This document shows positions 23,264 through 33,060 of a DNA stretch of 64,000 bases, in pieces. The DNA is taken from the NCBI RefSeq assembly GCF_021648885.1, contig NZ_JAKJHZ010000005.1, positions 558,001-622,000 on the forward strand. The letters run 5' to 3'. The first letter of the stretch is position 1, and every line of letters starts with the position of its first letter. The DNA comes from Nocardioides potassii (GTDB lineage: Bacteria; Actinomycetota; Actinomycetes; Propionibacteriales; Nocardioidaceae). The position numbers and the translations under genes were made by a program. The notes beneath the pieces are model-generated. The model saw only the letters and a list, made by a program, of their open reading frames with translations, was not told where the DNA came from and did no database searches.

Positions 23264-24375
23264 CGGCACACCTCTCGGTAGAGGTCCTCGTGCGCCTGCG
23301 CGACGCGGCGGCGCTGCTCGGTGCGCTCGTCGACGGTGGCACCGAAGCGCGGACGCTCGGTGTAGGCGTAGGTCACCGCGTCGCGCAGCGATCCGGCGTC
23401 GAAGTCGTCGCCGTCGTTGGTGTAGCTCAGGATCGGGCCCTGGTCGGCGTAGTAGCCGCAGCTCGGTGCGAGCACCGTCGTCTGGAGGTCGCGGCACGCC
23501 TCGAGCCAGCCGGAGTGCGTGCCGAAGGTGTAGGGCAGGACCGACAGGTCGAGCGAGGCGAGGTAGCCCCAGAGGTCCTCGTCGGAGAAGTAGTCGTGGA
23601 CGGAGAGCTCGAGCCGACCGTCGGCCGCCTCGGTGCGGAGCCACTCCGACAGCTCCGCGTCCCGGCGGGCCCCGTCGGTGTCGAGGATGTCGCGGTGGCA
23701 GTTGACCTGCAGCACGGCGTCGTCGAGCCCGGCCACCGTCTCGACGAGGGTGGGCAGGATCCGCATCGGGTCCATGTTGGCCCGCAGGCTCTTGAGGTGC
23801 AGGCCGACGCGGAACGGCCGGTGCACCCACCGCGGCCGCACCTCGAGCGCCCGCGAGATCGTGGGCAGGTCGACGACGTGCGGGTGCGGGACGACCAGCG
23901 GCCGGCGGCCCCAGCGGGACTCGATCTCGTCGGCCGCCCCCGGCGTCAGCGTCACCAGCGCGTCGGCTGCCGGGACGAGCACGTCGAGGTGATCGTCGTG
24001 CAGGGCGCGGTCGGTGTGGTGCGGGTTGCGCAGGTCGTGGACGGTGAACACGAACGGCTTGCCGCGTCCGCGCACCACGCGGATCAGCCTGCGCAGCTGG
24101 TCCGGCTCGACCGCGTCGAAGCCGAAGTGCAGGTGGAAGACGTCGAAGTCGGCCGTCCTGGCCCACTCGGGGTCGAGCATCACCGGCGGCCACCACGTGG
24201 CGCCGGCGGGGCGGTCGGGACGGCTCGGGTCGGGGTCGGGGAGCCGGACGGCGCCGCGGCCGTCGAGCGGTGCGAGGTGACGGACGTACACGTGCCCGGA
24301 CGGCACCGACGCCACGGTGAGGGCCGGTCGCTGGGTCGCAGCAGCGGCTCGTTCCGGGAAGTGGGCGATCGACAT
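23260..24375 (-). CDS. Glycosyltransferase, GT-B (GT4-like), first of four
   Basis: The 371-residue protein has FDVFHLHFGFDAVEPDQL and VFTVHDLRNPHHTD in its N-terminal half and LDLSVLPYTFGTHSGWLEACRD split near residue 280, typical of the GT-B fold with a weak GT4 match. It lacks the classic EPxGLxxxEA motif, so catalysis may differ or it may be a divergent acceptor specialist. No clear ribosome site precedes ATG 24375. It starts the operon, divergent from thrS across 147 bases. Confidence 0.7.
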   Translation of the reverse strand: MSIAHFPERAAAATQRPALTVASVPSGHVYVRHLAPLDGRGAVRLPDPDPSRPDRPAGATWWPPVMLDPEWARTADFDVFHLHFGFDAVEPDQLRRLIRVVRGRGKPFVFTVHDLRNPHHTDRALHDDHLDVLVPAADALVTLTPGAADEIESRWGRRPLVVPHPHVVDLPTISRALEVRPRWVHRPFRVGLHLKSLRANMDPMRILPTLVETVAGLDDAVLQVNCHRDILDTDGARRDAELSEWLRTEAADGRLELSVHDYFSDEDLWGYLASLDLSVLPYTFGTHSGWLEACRDLQTTVLAPSCGYYADQGPILSYTNDGDDFDAGSLRDAVTYAYTERPRFGATVDERTEQRRRVAQAHEDLYREVCR

Positions 24376-24412
24376 GTCGTGGGAGTACCCCGGTGGCAAC
24401 GATTCACCGCAG

Positions 24413-24434
24413 CCTCCACCCCGTGGGGTGGAGG
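24413..24434. promoter_or_regulatory. Strong hairpin upstream of thrS
   Basis: CCTCCACCCC and GGGGTGGAGG form a perfect 10-bp inverted repeat with only two central bases, in the gap between the divergent glycosyltransferase operon and thrS. It could be a regulator site for either direction or a structural element; it is not a T-box. Confidence 0.5.
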
Positions 24435-24448
24435 GGAAACCGGGGTGA

Positions 24449-24465
24449 GCCGGTCCCGGACCGGC
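24449..24465. promoter_or_regulatory. Second inverted repeat upstream of thrS
   Basis: GCCGGTCC and GGACCGGC flank a single C, an 8-bp-arm palindrome. It lies just before TAGGCT (24469-24474), a plausible -10 box for thrS, so it may overlap the promoter. Confidence 0.45.
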
Positions 24466-24522
24466 CGATAGGCTCGCCGGGTCATCAGTCCCACCTCTCC
24501 ACCCATCCAGAAGGAGCCCGTC

Positions 24523-26514
24523 GTGTCCGACATCCAGGTCGTCCGCATCCACGCAGATGAGCGTGCGGAGACCTCGGTGACGACGGGCACCAAGGCATGG
24601 GAGCTCTTCCGCGACGACGCGGACGTCGTCGCCGCGCGGGTCGGCGGGTCGCTGAAGGACCTGGCCTACGAGCTCCGGGACGGCGACGAGGTCGAGGCCG
24701 TCGAGATCGGCAGCGCCGACGGCCGCGACATCCTGCGCCACTCGACCGCCCACGTGATGGCGCAGGCGGTCCAGCAGCTGTGGCCCGAGGCGAGGCTCGG
24801 CATCGGCCCGCCGATCGAGAACGGCTTCTACTACGACTTCGACGTCGACACCCCGTTCGTGCCGGAGGACCTCGCGAGGATCGAGTCCGCGATGCGCAAG
24901 ATCATCAAGGAGAACCAGCGCTTCGAGCGCCGGGTCACCACCGACGCCGACGCCCTCGACGAGCTGAAGGACGAGCCCTACAAGATCGAGCTGATCGGGC
25001 TGAAGGGCGGCTCCGGCACCGAGGGCACCGAGGGTGCCTCGGTCGAGGTCGGGGCCGGCGAGCTCACCATCTACGACAACATCGGCCGCAGCGGCGAGGT
25101 GAAGTGGTCCGACCTGTGCCGCGGCCCGCACCTGCCCACCACCAAGCGGATCCCCGCGTTCAAGCTGATGCGGAGTGCCGCGGCCTACTGGCGCGGCGAC
25201 GAGAAGAACAAGCAGCTCCAGCGCATCTACGGCACTGCGTGGGAGTCGAAGGAGGCGCTCGAGGAGCACCTCCACCGCATCGAGGAGGCCGAGCGCCGCG
25301 ACCACCGCAAGCTCGGCCGCGAGCTCGACCTCTACTCCTTCCCGGACGAGATCGGCAGCGGCATGGCGGTCTTCCACCCGCGCGGTGGCGTCATCAAGCG
25401 CGAGATGGAGGACTACGTCCGCCGCCGGCACCTCGAGGAGGGCTTCGACTACGTCGGCACCCCCCACATCAGCAAGGACGGGCTGTTCCACACCTCGGGG
25501 CACCTGCCCTACTACGCGGACACCATGTTCCCGCCGATGGAGATGGAGCACGCCGAGTACCGCCTCAAGGCGATGAACTGCCCGATGCACAACCTCATCT
25601 ACCGCTCGCGGCAGCGCTCCTACCGCGAGCTGCCGCTGCGGTTCTTCGAGTTCGGGTCGGTCTACCGCTACGAGAAGTCCGGTGTCGTCCACGGGCTCAC
25701 CCGCGTCCGCGCGATGACCCAGGACGACTCGCACTCCTACGTCACCCCGGAGCAGGCGCCGGCCGAGGTCGAGCACCTGCTGACCTTCGTCACCGGGCTG
25801 CTGCGCGACTTCGGACTCGACGACTACTACTTCGAGCTCTCGACCCGCGACGACTCCAAGCCCGACAAGTTCATCGGCTCCGACGAGCAGTGGCAGACCG
25901 CGACCGACGTGCTCGAGACCGCTGCCCGCAAGTTCGGCGTGGACCTCGTGCCCGACCCGGGCGGCGCCGCGTTCTACGGCCCGAAGATCTCCGTGCAGGC
26001 CAAGGACGCCATCGGCCGCACCTGGCAGATGTCGACCATCCAGTACGACTTCAACCAGCCCGCGGTGGACCGCTTCGACCTCGAGTACGTCGCCGCGGAC
26101 GGCACCCGCAAGCAGCCGGTGATGATCCACTCCGCGAAGTTCGGCTCGATCGAGCGGTTCATCGGCGTCCTCGTCGAGCACTACGCCGGCGCCTTCCCGC
26201 CCTGGCTCGCGCCCGTCCAGGTCCAGGGCATCCCGATCGCCGAGCGCCACAACGACTACCTCTTCGACATCGCCAGGCAGATGAAGGCGCAGGGGCTGCG
26301 GGTCGAGGTCGACGAGTCCGACGACCGGATGCAGAAGAAGATCCGCAACGCGCAGCTGCAGAAGGTGCCGTTCATGCTGATCGCCGGCGACGACGACGTC
26401 GAGAAGGGCGCGGTCTCCTTCCGCTACCGCGACGGCCGCCAGGACAACGGCGTACCCGTCGCCGAGGCGATCGAGAGGGTGGCCGCAGCGGTCGCGTCCC
26501 GCGAGCAGGTCTGA
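24523..26514 (+). CDS. thrS: Threonine-tRNA ligase
   Basis: At 663 residues with an N-terminal TGS domain, an editing domain with [14 protein letters not shown] near residue 75, and the class II core: motif 1 around [15 protein letters not shown], zinc-site [28 protein letters not shown] across motif 2, and the C-terminal anticodon-binding domain ending [13 protein letters not shown]. It charges tRNA-Thr and edits Ser-tRNA-Thr. The GTG at 24523 is preceded by AAGGAG seven bases away. The next gene starts on its last base (TGATG). In other actinobacteria thrS also lies near the HIT/pgsA/pdxS block. Confidence 0.96.
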   Translation: MSDIQVVRIHADERAETSVTTGTKAWELFRDDADVVAARVGGSLKDLAYELRDGDEVEAVEIGSADGRDILRHSTAHVMAQAVQQLWPEARLGIGPPIENGFYYDFDVDTPFVPEDLARIESAMRKIIKENQRFERRVTTDADALDELKDEPYKIELIGLKGGSGTEGTEGASVEVGAGELTIYDNIGRSGEVKWSDLCRGPHLPTTKRIPAFKLMRSAAAYWRGDEKNKQLQRIYGTAWESKEALEEHLHRIEEAERRDHRKLGRELDLYSFPDEIGSGMAVFHPRGGVIKREMEDYVRRRHLEEGFDYVGTPHISKDGLFHTSGHLPYYADTMFPPMEMEHAEYRLKAMNCPMHNLIYRSRQRSYRELPLRFFEFGSVYRYEKSGVVHGLTRVRAMTQDDSHSYVTPEQAPAEVEHLLTFVTGLLRDFGLDDYYFELSTRDDSKPDKFIGSDEQWQTATDVLETAARKFGVDLVPDPGGAAFYGPKISVQAKDAIGRTWQMSTIQYDFNQPAVDRFDLEYVAADGTRKQPVMIHSAKFGSIERFIGVLVEHYAGAFPPWLAPVQVQGIPIAERHNDYLFDIARQMKAQGLRVEVDESDDRMQKKIRNAQLQKVPFMLIAGDDDVEKGAVSFRYRDGRQDNGVPVAEAIERVAAAVASREQV

Positions 26515-27674
26515 TGCCGGGTCCGTCCGAGCGCCGTCCGATCGTCGACCTCACCGACGAGCAGGCACGCCGCGCGCTGCGGCTGAAGTGGGGGAGCGTG
26601 CCCGACGACGTGATCCCGGCCTGGGTCGCGGAGATGGACTACGCGGTCGACCCGGTGGTGATGGAGGCGGTGCAGCGGGCGCTCGCCGAGGGCGTGACCG
26701 GCTACCCGCTCGAGCGCGAGCCGGCGCTGGGTGAGTCCTACGCCGCCTGGGCTGGACGGCACTTCGGCTGGGCTCCCGCGCCCGACGCCGTACGGCCGGT
26801 GGTGGACGTGACAGCGGGGGTGCGCCTCGCCATCGACGTGCTGAGCGGGCCGGGCGGAGTGGTCTTCCCGACCCCGGGCTACAACGCCCAGCACGGACTG
26901 GCCGGCGTCACCGGCCGCCAGGAGCTGCTCCTCGACGTGCCGCCGGCGGCCGAGCGCGCCGAGATCGACCTCGATCGCCTCGACCGGCTGTTCGCCGAGG
27001 GCGCGCAGACGCTGATCCTCACCCAGCCCCACAACCCGTGGGGCCGCGTCTTCACCCGGGCCGAGCTGGAGGGGGTCCGCGACGTCGTCCTCCGCCACGG
27101 CGCGCGGGTCGTGAGCGACGAGATCCACGCGCCGCTGGTGCTGCCCGGTGCGGAGCACGTCTCCTACCTCGCGATCGACGGCACCCACGACCACGCCGTG
27201 GCGGTCGTGGCCGCGTCGAAGGCCTTCAACACCGCCGGCCTCAAGTGTGCGCAGCTCGTCGTGCCGTCGGCCGCCGACCGGGCGCTGCTCGACGCCGAGC
27301 CGATGTCGCGCAACGACTCATGGTCGCCCCTCGGCGTCATCGCCGCGCGGACGGCGTACGACGACGGGGACCCGTGGCTGGCCTCGCTGGTCGAGCGCCT
27401 GGACCAGCAGCGCGCCCTGCTCGGCTCGCTGCTGGCCGAGCACCTGCCCGAGGTGCGGATGCGCCCGGTCGAGGCGACCTACCTCGCCTGGCTCGACGCC
27501 TCCGCCTACGGCCACGACGACGCCGCTGCTGTCGCCCTCGAGCGTGGCCGGGTCCAGCTGAGCGACGGCGCCTCCTACGCGCCCGGCTCCACCGGCCACG
27601 TCCGCCTCAACTTCGCCACGTCGCCCGAGCGGCTGACGGAGATCGTCCGGCGGCTGGCCACGGCCTGGACCTGA
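26514..27674 (+). CDS. PatB/MalY-type PLP-dependent C-S lyase or aminotransferase
   Basis: The 386-residue fold-type I enzyme has WVAEMDYAVDPVV near residue 37, TQPHNPWGRVF near residue 170, SDEIHAPLVL with Asp202, and the PLP lysine Lys236 in AASKAFNTAG. These are hallmarks of the MalY/PatB branch (cystathionine beta-lyase activity) rather than ordinary aminotransferases. It starts on the final base of thrS. No local context fixes the substrate. Confidence 0.85.
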   Translation: MPGPSERRPIVDLTDEQARRALRLKWGSVPDDVIPAWVAEMDYAVDPVVMEAVQRALAEGVTGYPLEREPALGESYAAWAGRHFGWAPAPDAVRPVVDVTAGVRLAIDVLSGPGGVVFPTPGYNAQHGLAGVTGRQELLLDVPPAAERAEIDLDRLDRLFAEGAQTLILTQPHNPWGRVFTRAELEGVRDVVLRHGARVVSDEIHAPLVLPGAEHVSYLAIDGTHDHAVAVVAASKAFNTAGLKCAQLVVPSAADRALLDAEPMSRNDSWSPLGVIAARTAYDDGDPWLASLVERLDQQRALLGSLLAEHLPEVRMRPVEATYLAWLDASAYGHDDAAAVALERGRVQLSDGASYAPGSTGHVRLNFATSPERLTEIVRRLATAWT

Positions 27675-27688
27675 TCGCGCGGCGCACT

Positions 27689-27736
27689 GGACGTCATACG
27701 GACGGAGCAAGCGGTTGCCCGCTCCGTATGACGTCC
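27689..27736. repeat. Nested palindrome (14-bp outer arms)
   Basis: GGACGTCATACGGA (27689-27702) and TCCGTATGACGTCC (27723-27736) are exact reverse complements; inside them GCAA and TTGC form a smaller stem around GCGG. It follows the PatB-like gene and could act as a terminator, but it also resembles in build, not sequence, the 78-bp palindromes at 33896 and 35085. Confidence 0.75.
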
Positions 27737-27795
27737 CGAGGATCCGAGACGTCCGAACGCCGATCCGGCAGGGCGTGGCCCCACCGACGTCGCGC

Positions 27796-27801
27796 TAGCG
27801 T
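27796..27801 (+). promoter_or_regulatory. Candidate -10 box of a leaderless promoter
   Basis: TAGCGT lies six bases before the ATG at 27808, the spacing expected when transcription starts at the initiation codon. No Shine-Dalgarno sequence is seen. A -35 box is not obvious. Confidence 0.45.
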
Positions 27802-27807
27802 CGGGGC

Positions 27808-28674
27808 ATGCAGCTCGGCGTCCACTACGCGAACTTCTCCCACCCCGACTGGCAGCACCGGCTCACCGAGCGACTGACCGCGACGGCGCGGGTGGCCGAC
27901 CAGGGCGGCATCGCCCAGCTCACCGTGATGGACCACTGGTTCCAGATGGAGCAGCTCGGCGGCCCCGAGGAGCCGATGCTGGAGGGCTACACGACCCTCG
28001 GCTACCTCGCTGCCGTGACGGAGTCGCTGCGGCTGGGCCTGCTGGTCACCGGGGTGACCTACCGCCACCCGGGACTGCTGGCCAAGACCGTGACCACGCT
28101 GGACGTGCTCTCCGGCGGCCGGGCGATGCTCGGGATCGGCGCTGCCTGGTACGACCGTGAGCACGTCGGCCTCGGCGTGCCGTTCCCGCCGCTGAAGGAG
28201 CGCTACGAGCGCCTCGAGGAGACGCTCCGGGTCGCTCGCCAGATGTTCGCCGGCGATCGCACGCCCTACGACGGTACGCATGTGCGGATCGAGGAGCCCA
28301 CCAACGTCCCCCCGCCGGTCCGCGGCCGGATCCCCATCCTCATCGGGGGCAGCGGCGAGAAGAAGACGCTGCGCCTGGTCGCCCAGTACGCCGACGCGTG
28401 CAACCTCTTCGGCGCGCCGCCGGACGAGGTGCGGCACAAGCTCGACGTGCTGCGCGGGCACTGCGAGGACGTGGGCACCGACTACGACGCGATCGAGAAG
28501 ACCGTCATCCTCGGCACCGACCCGCTCGGCGACACCGACGCGTTCCTGGCCACGGCCGAGGCGTACGCCGCCCTCGGTGTCACCATGGTCGTGACCGGTC
28601 CCGCCGGCGACGACCCGGTGGCGTGGACCACCGAGGTCGCCGACCGTGTCGTCCCGCGGCTCGCGTCGATCTAG
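27808..28674 (+). CDS. LLM-class (luciferase-like) F420-dependent oxidoreductase
   Basis: The 288-residue TIM-barrel protein shows LTVMDHWFQMEQLGG, LGLLVTGVTYRHPGLLAKTV split near residue 80, GGRAMLGIGAAWYDREH and PILIGGSGEKKTLRLVAQYAD, the standard succession for F420-binding luciferase-like enzymes of actinobacteria. The substrate is unknown. It stands alone between an inverted repeat and a convergent acetyltransferase gene whose stop overlaps its own. Confidence 0.88.
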   Translation: MQLGVHYANFSHPDWQHRLTERLTATARVADQGGIAQLTVMDHWFQMEQLGGPEEPMLEGYTTLGYLAAVTESLRLGLLVTGVTYRHPGLLAKTVTTLDVLSGGRAMLGIGAAWYDREHVGLGVPFPPLKERYERLEETLRVARQMFAGDRTPYDGTHVRIEEPTNVPPPVRGRIPILIGGSGEKKTLRLVAQYADACNLFGAPPDEVRHKLDVLRGHCEDVGTDYDAIEKTVILGTDPLGDTDAFLATAEAYAALGVTMVVTGPAGDDPVAWTTEVADRVVPRLASI

Positions 28675-29150
28675 GCCAGAGCCTTCACGTACCGGCGGCA
28701 CGGAGACACGAAGGTCCGGCCACCCGCCGTGACCTCGTAGGGCAGGTCGCCCCCGTCGACCCAGCCCTGCCGCTCGTAGAACCGGCGCGCTCGGGCGTTG
28801 CCCGCGACCACGGCGAGCCAGGCCGACGAGTGCCCTGCCGCCGCCACGCGGCGCTCGGCCTCGTCCAGCAGCGAGACCGCCACGCCGGTGCCGCGGGCCG
28901 CGCGCGCGACGAACACCTGCTCCACCTCGTCGCCGACGACCATCACGAAGCCCAGCAGCTCGCCGGAGTCGGAGACCGCCACCGCGGTGTCACCGACCCG
29001 GGCCGGCGTGCGGGCGTGGAAGGCCTGCAGGGTCCGCGCCGCGGTGAGTCCGTCGGGCACGTGCCCGGCGTGGCCGTCGTGCCATCCCTCGTGCCAGAGG
29101 TCGGCGACCGCCGCCATCTCGGCGTCCGTGGCCGGCCGGATCGTGGTCAT
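28671..29150 (-). CDS. GNAT-family N-acetyltransferase
   Basis: The 159-residue protein has the GNAT acetyl-CoA site in EQVFVARAARGTGVAVSLLD (motif A with the R/Q-x-x-G-x-G/A pattern) and NARARRFYERQGWVDGG in motif B. The acceptor is unknown. ATG 29150 is divergent from the HIT gene, with 23 bases between them. Convergent with the LLM oxidoreductase. Confidence 0.87.
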   Translation of the reverse strand: MTTIRPATDAEMAAVADLWHEGWHDGHAGHVPDGLTAARTLQAFHARTPARVGDTAVAVSDSGELLGFVMVVGDEVEQVFVARAARGTGVAVSLLDEAERRVAAAGHSSAWLAVVAGNARARRFYERQGWVDGGDLPYEVTAGGRTFVSPCRRYVKALA

Positions 29151-29160
29151 GTGCCCACCC

Positions 29161-29166
29161 TAGGAT
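29161..29166 (+). promoter_or_regulatory. Candidate -10 box of a leaderless HIT-gene promoter
   Basis: TAGGAT is seven bases before ATG 29174 and no ribosome site follows, which supports the ATG over the in-frame GTG at 29168. Confidence 0.45.
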
Positions 29167-29173
29167 CGTGCGC

Positions 29174-29677
29174 ATGAGTGAGAGCGCGGACGGGCTCGAG
29201 CGGATCTGGACGCCCCACCGGATGGCCTACGTCCGCACGGCCGTCGACGACGAGGGCTGCCCGTTCTGCGCGATCCCGGGCCACCCCGACGACGAGTCGC
29301 TCATCGTGGCCCGGGGCGGGTCGACGTACGCCGTGCTCAACCTGCACCCCTACAACCCGGGCCACCTGATGGTGCTGCCCTACCGCCACGTCGCCGACCT
29401 CACCGACCTCACGGCGGAGGAGGCCGGCGAGCTGATGGTGATGACGCAGCAGGCGCTGCGCACGATCCGCGCGGTCAGCAACCCCCACTCCTTCAACGTC
29501 GGGCTCAACCTTGGCCGGTCCGCCGGTGGCTCGCTCGCCGACCACCTCCACCAGCACGTCGTGCCGCGGTGGACCGGCGACGCCAACTTCATCACCGTCG
29601 TGGGCGGCACCAAGACGCTCCCGCAGCTGCTCGAGGACACCCGCGCGCTGCTCGCCGAGGCGTGGCCCAGTGCCTGA
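29174..29677 (+). CDS. HIT-domain protein, AP4A phosphorylase-like
   Basis: At 167 residues it closely follows the pattern of the mycobacterial HIT protein that cleaves diadenosine tetraphosphate: ERIWTPHRMAYV, CPFCAIPGHPDDES, LNLHPYNPGHLMVLPYRHV, GRSAGGSLADHLHQHVVPRW (His124/126/128, the middle one catalytic) and ANFITVVGGTKTLPQLL. Cys29/Cys32 may bind zinc. It precedes pgsA in many actinobacteria, as here after two inserted small genes. Function in nucleotide turnover is inferred from family. Confidence 0.88.
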   Translation: MSESADGLERIWTPHRMAYVRTAVDDEGCPFCAIPGHPDDESLIVARGGSTYAVLNLHPYNPGHLMVLPYRHVADLTDLTAEEAGELMVMTQQALRTIRAVSNPHSFNVGLNLGRSAGGSLADHLHQHVVPRWTGDANFITVVGGTKTLPQLLEDTRALLAEAWPSA

Positions 29678-30029
29678 CGTCCCTCCCGCAGTGGGCTGGA
29701 CGATCCTGGCCCTGGTCTTCCTCGACGAGATCCTGCTGGTCGTCGCCGCCTGGGTGGCGGCCGACGCGTGGGGCGGCCCGTTCGCCGGCGTCGCCGCGGC
29801 GCTCGTCGTCGTGGCGCTGTGGGCCACCTTCGCCTCGCCCCGGGCGCCGTACGGCGGACGCGTCGCGCGCCCGGTCACCAAGGTCCTGGTCGTCCTCGCG
29901 GCCTGCGGCGGGCTCGCGGCGAGCGGCCACGAGGGTGCCGCGGCGGCGCTGCTCGCCTTCTCGGTCGTGATCAACGCGCTCGGGCTGGTCCCGTCCGTGT
30001 CGAGGCTGCCGGGCGAGGTGGCCCGGTGA
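29670..30029 (+). CDS. YrdB/DUF2568-family small membrane protein
   Basis: The 119-residue protein has four hydrophobic segments and ALWATFASPRAPYGG, the family hallmark between helices 2 and 3. Function unknown. Its GTG start lies 8 bases inside the HIT gene and its stop overlaps the next GTG, so it is translated within the operon. Confidence 0.75.
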   Translation: MPDVPPAVGWTILALVFLDEILLVVAAWVAADAWGGPFAGVAAALVVVALWATFASPRAPYGGRVARPVTKVLVVLAACGGLAASGHEGAAAALLAFSVVINALGLVPSVSRLPGEVAR

Positions 30030-30796
30030 CGACCACGCTCGACGACGACGCCCGGCTCGCCGTGGACCTGGTACGTGAGGCAGCCACGCTGGCCGCCCGC
30101 ATCCGCGAGGACGGCCTCGACGTCGAGCGGAAGACCAGCGGCTCGGACGTCGTGACCCAGGCCGACACGGCAGCGGAGCGGCTCATCGTGGACCGGCTCA
30201 CCGCCGAGCGGCCCGACGACGCGATCGTGGGGGAGGAGGGCGCCTCGCGGCCCGGCACCTCGGGTCGGACCTGGGTGATCGACCCCGTCGACGGCACCTA
30301 CAACTTCACCCGCGGCAGCGACTGGTGGTGCTCCGCGCTCGCCCTCCACGACCGGGACGACGTGCTCCTCGGCGCCGTCCACCACGCCGCGCAGGCGCGC
30401 AGCTGGGTCGGCGGTCCCGACCTGCCGAGCACCCGCGACGGCGTGCGTCTCGCGCCGCTGCCCGCGACACCGCCCGAGGCGCGCTGCGCCGTCACCTACC
30501 TGCACCCGCCCTTCTACGCCTCCGAGGTGGGCCGGGCGTTCGCCCGCGCGCTCCAGCAGGTGGGCACCCTGCGGATGCTCGGTTCCGGGACGATGGACTG
30601 CATGGCGGTCGCCGGCGGTCAGTGGGACGTCCTCCTCCAGCACAGCGTCGCCGACTGGGACCGGCTCCCGGGCGCGGCGATCGTGCGCGGCGCGGGCGGC
30701 GACTCCGTCGTCGTACGGGCTGCGGGGGTCGACTGGACGGTCACCGGCGCGCCCGCCGCGGTGGCGGACGTCCGCGCCGCGCTGCTCGACGGGTAG
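30026..30796 (+). CDS. Inositol-monophosphatase-family phosphatase
   Basis: The 256-residue protein has the metal sites VGEEGAS near residue 71, WVIDPVDGTYNFTRG near residue 87 (DPxDGT), and a third Asp in SVADWDRLPGAAI near residue 212. The family removes phosphate from inositol phosphate, histidinol phosphate or similar. Position before the CDP-alcohol phosphatidyltransferase suggests inositol supply, but that is inference. The stop TAG at 30794-30796 is also part of the candidate -10 box of the next gene. Confidence 0.87.
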   Translation: MTTTLDDDARLAVDLVREAATLAARIREDGLDVERKTSGSDVVTQADTAAERLIVDRLTAERPDDAIVGEEGASRPGTSGRTWVIDPVDGTYNFTRGSDWWCSALALHDRDDVLLGAVHHAAQARSWVGGPDLPSTRDGVRLAPLPATPPEARCAVTYLHPPFYASEVGRAFARALQQVGTLRMLGSGTMDCMAVAGGQWDVLLQHSVADWDRLPGAAIVRGAGGDSVVVRAAGVDWTVTGAPAAVADVRAALLDG

Positions 30797-30799
30797 CCT
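30794..30799 (+). promoter_or_regulatory. Candidate -10 box of a leaderless pgsA promoter
   Basis: TAGCCT overlaps the stop codon of the upstream phosphatase and ends seven bases before GTG 30807. No ribosome site intervenes. Confidence 0.4.
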
Positions 30800-30806
30800 G
30801 CGGCCC

Positions 30807-31430
30807 GTGCTCGACAGGTTCAAGCAGTTCTGGCAGGGCGTCATGCTCGCGCCGTTCATCAACCTCTTCATCCGCCTCGGCGTCAGCCCCGACGCGGTGA
30901 CGCTCGTCGGCACACTCGGCGTCAGCTTCGGCGCCATCTTCTTCTTCAGCCAGGGGTGGGTCTGGCAGGGCGTCCTGTTCATCACCGCCTTCGTCTTCAG
31001 CGACCTCGTCGACGGCGCGATGGCCCGCAAGGTGGGCCGCACGGACGACTTCGGCGCCTTCCTCGACTCCACCCTCGACCGGGTGGCCGACGGGGCGCTC
31101 TTCGGCGGACTGGCCCTCTTCTTCGCCTGGCACCACGAGAGCCGCCTCTACCTGTCCCTGTGCCTGGTCATCCTCGTCATGGGCGCGGTGACGTCGTACG
31201 CCCGCGCCAAGGCCGACGTCCTCGGCTACGACGCCAAGGTCGGCATCGCCGAGCGCCCGGACCGACTCGTCGGGATGCTCGTCCCGGCGTTCTTCGCCGA
31301 CGTGCTCGACCTCTGGTGGCTGCTCTACGTCGCCCTCTGGGCGCTGGCCGTCGCGGCCACCGTCACCGTCGGCCAGCGCATCTGGGTGGTCCGTCGCCAG
31401 GCGCTCCAGCGGGCGGCGGCGCAGGGCTGA
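30807..31430 (+). CDS. pgsA: CDP-alcohol phosphatidyltransferase, probable phosphatidylinositol-phosphate synthase
   Basis: A 207-residue protein with about six membrane helices and the full CDP-alcohol signature [20 protein letters not shown] followed by TLDRVAD (D-G-x2-A-R-x8-G-x3-D-x3-D) from residue 71. In actinobacteria the member after the HIT gene makes phosphatidylinositol phosphate from CDP-diacylglycerol and inositol phosphate. The acyltransferase and mannosyltransferase genes that follow it in mycobacteria are absent here, so phosphatidylglycerophosphate synthase cannot be excluded. Confidence 0.82.
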   Translation: MLDRFKQFWQGVMLAPFINLFIRLGVSPDAVTLVGTLGVSFGAIFFFSQGWVWQGVLFITAFVFSDLVDGAMARKVGRTDDFGAFLDSTLDRVADGALFGGLALFFAWHHESRLYLSLCLVILVMGAVTSYARAKADVLGYDAKVGIAERPDRLVGMLVPAFFADVLDLWWLLYVALWALAVAATVTVGQRIWVVRRQALQRAAAQG

Positions 31431-31482
31431 GCAGCGGTCTGGTCGGGCCCCTCCCGGTGCATCCTTTGGGATGAGCCCAGAC

Positions 31483-31488
31483 TACGAT
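31483..31488 (+). promoter_or_regulatory. Candidate -10 box of a leaderless pdxS promoter
   Basis: TACGAT ends six bases before ATG 31495, so transcription would start at the A of the codon. The in-frame ATG at 31471 would place the box inside the gene and is rejected. Confidence 0.5.
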
Positions 31489-31494
31489 CTGACC

Positions 31495-32423
<929 letters not shown>

Positions 32424-32427
<4 letters not shown>

Positions 32428-33026
32428 CGCACGGCCCCACCATTGGCGTGCTCGCCCTGCAGGGCGACGTGCGCGAGCACCTCGCCGCCCTGCGGTCGCT
32501 GGGAGCCGACCCGGTCTCCGTACGACGACCGCACGAGCTGGCGGCCTGCGACGGCCTCGTCATCCCGGGCGGGGAGTCCACGACGATGGTCAAGCTCGCC
32601 ACGATCTTCGACCTCCTCGAGCCGCTGCGCGAGGCCGTACGTGGTGGTCTCCCGGCCTTCGGCACGTGCGCCGGGATGATCATGCTGGCCGACCGGATCG
32701 AGGACGGCGCGGCCGGGCAGGAGACCATCGGCGGGCTGCACATCACCGTGCGCCGCAACGCCTTCGGGCGCCAGGTCGACTCCTTCGAGGAGGACCTGCA
32801 GGTCGACGGCCTGGCCGACCCGGTGCGCGCGGTGTTCATCCGGGCGCCATGGGTCGAGGCGGTCGACGACGACGTCGAGGTGCTGGCGCGGGTCGGGGAC
32901 GGGCCGGCCGCGGGTAGGATCGTCGCGGTCCGTCAAGGCCCCCTGATGGCGACCTCGTTCCACCCGGAGGTCGGCAGCGACGACCGCGTCCACGGCATGT
33001 TCGTGGACCTGGTCCGCTCGGCCTGA
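32424..33026 (+). CDS. pdxT: Pyridoxal 5'-phosphate synthase glutaminase subunit PdxT
   Basis: The 200-residue class I glutaminase has [27 protein letters not shown], the nucleophile Cys in [12 protein letters not shown] near residue 79 and the His-Glu pair in [13 protein letters not shown]. It supplies ammonia to PdxS. GTG 32424 overlaps pdxS as GTGA. Confidence 0.95.
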
Positions 33027-33060
33027 CGACGTACGCGAACCACGACAGACAGAGGTACTC

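Noticed and set aside
24376..24522. T-box riboswitch before thrS
   Set aside because: The gap has only short palindromes, lacks a T-box core or a long specifier stem, and the actinobacterial gene is not usually T-box controlled.
23260..26250. Long open frame antisense to thrS continuing into the first glycosyltransferase gene
   Set aside because: It is a shadow of GC-rich coding on the other strand; only its last 371 codons (from ATG 24375) form a recognisable protein.
29168..29173. GTG 29168 as start of the HIT gene
   Set aside because: It is one base after the TAGGAT box; ATG 29174 fits a leaderless start and the family's N-terminus.
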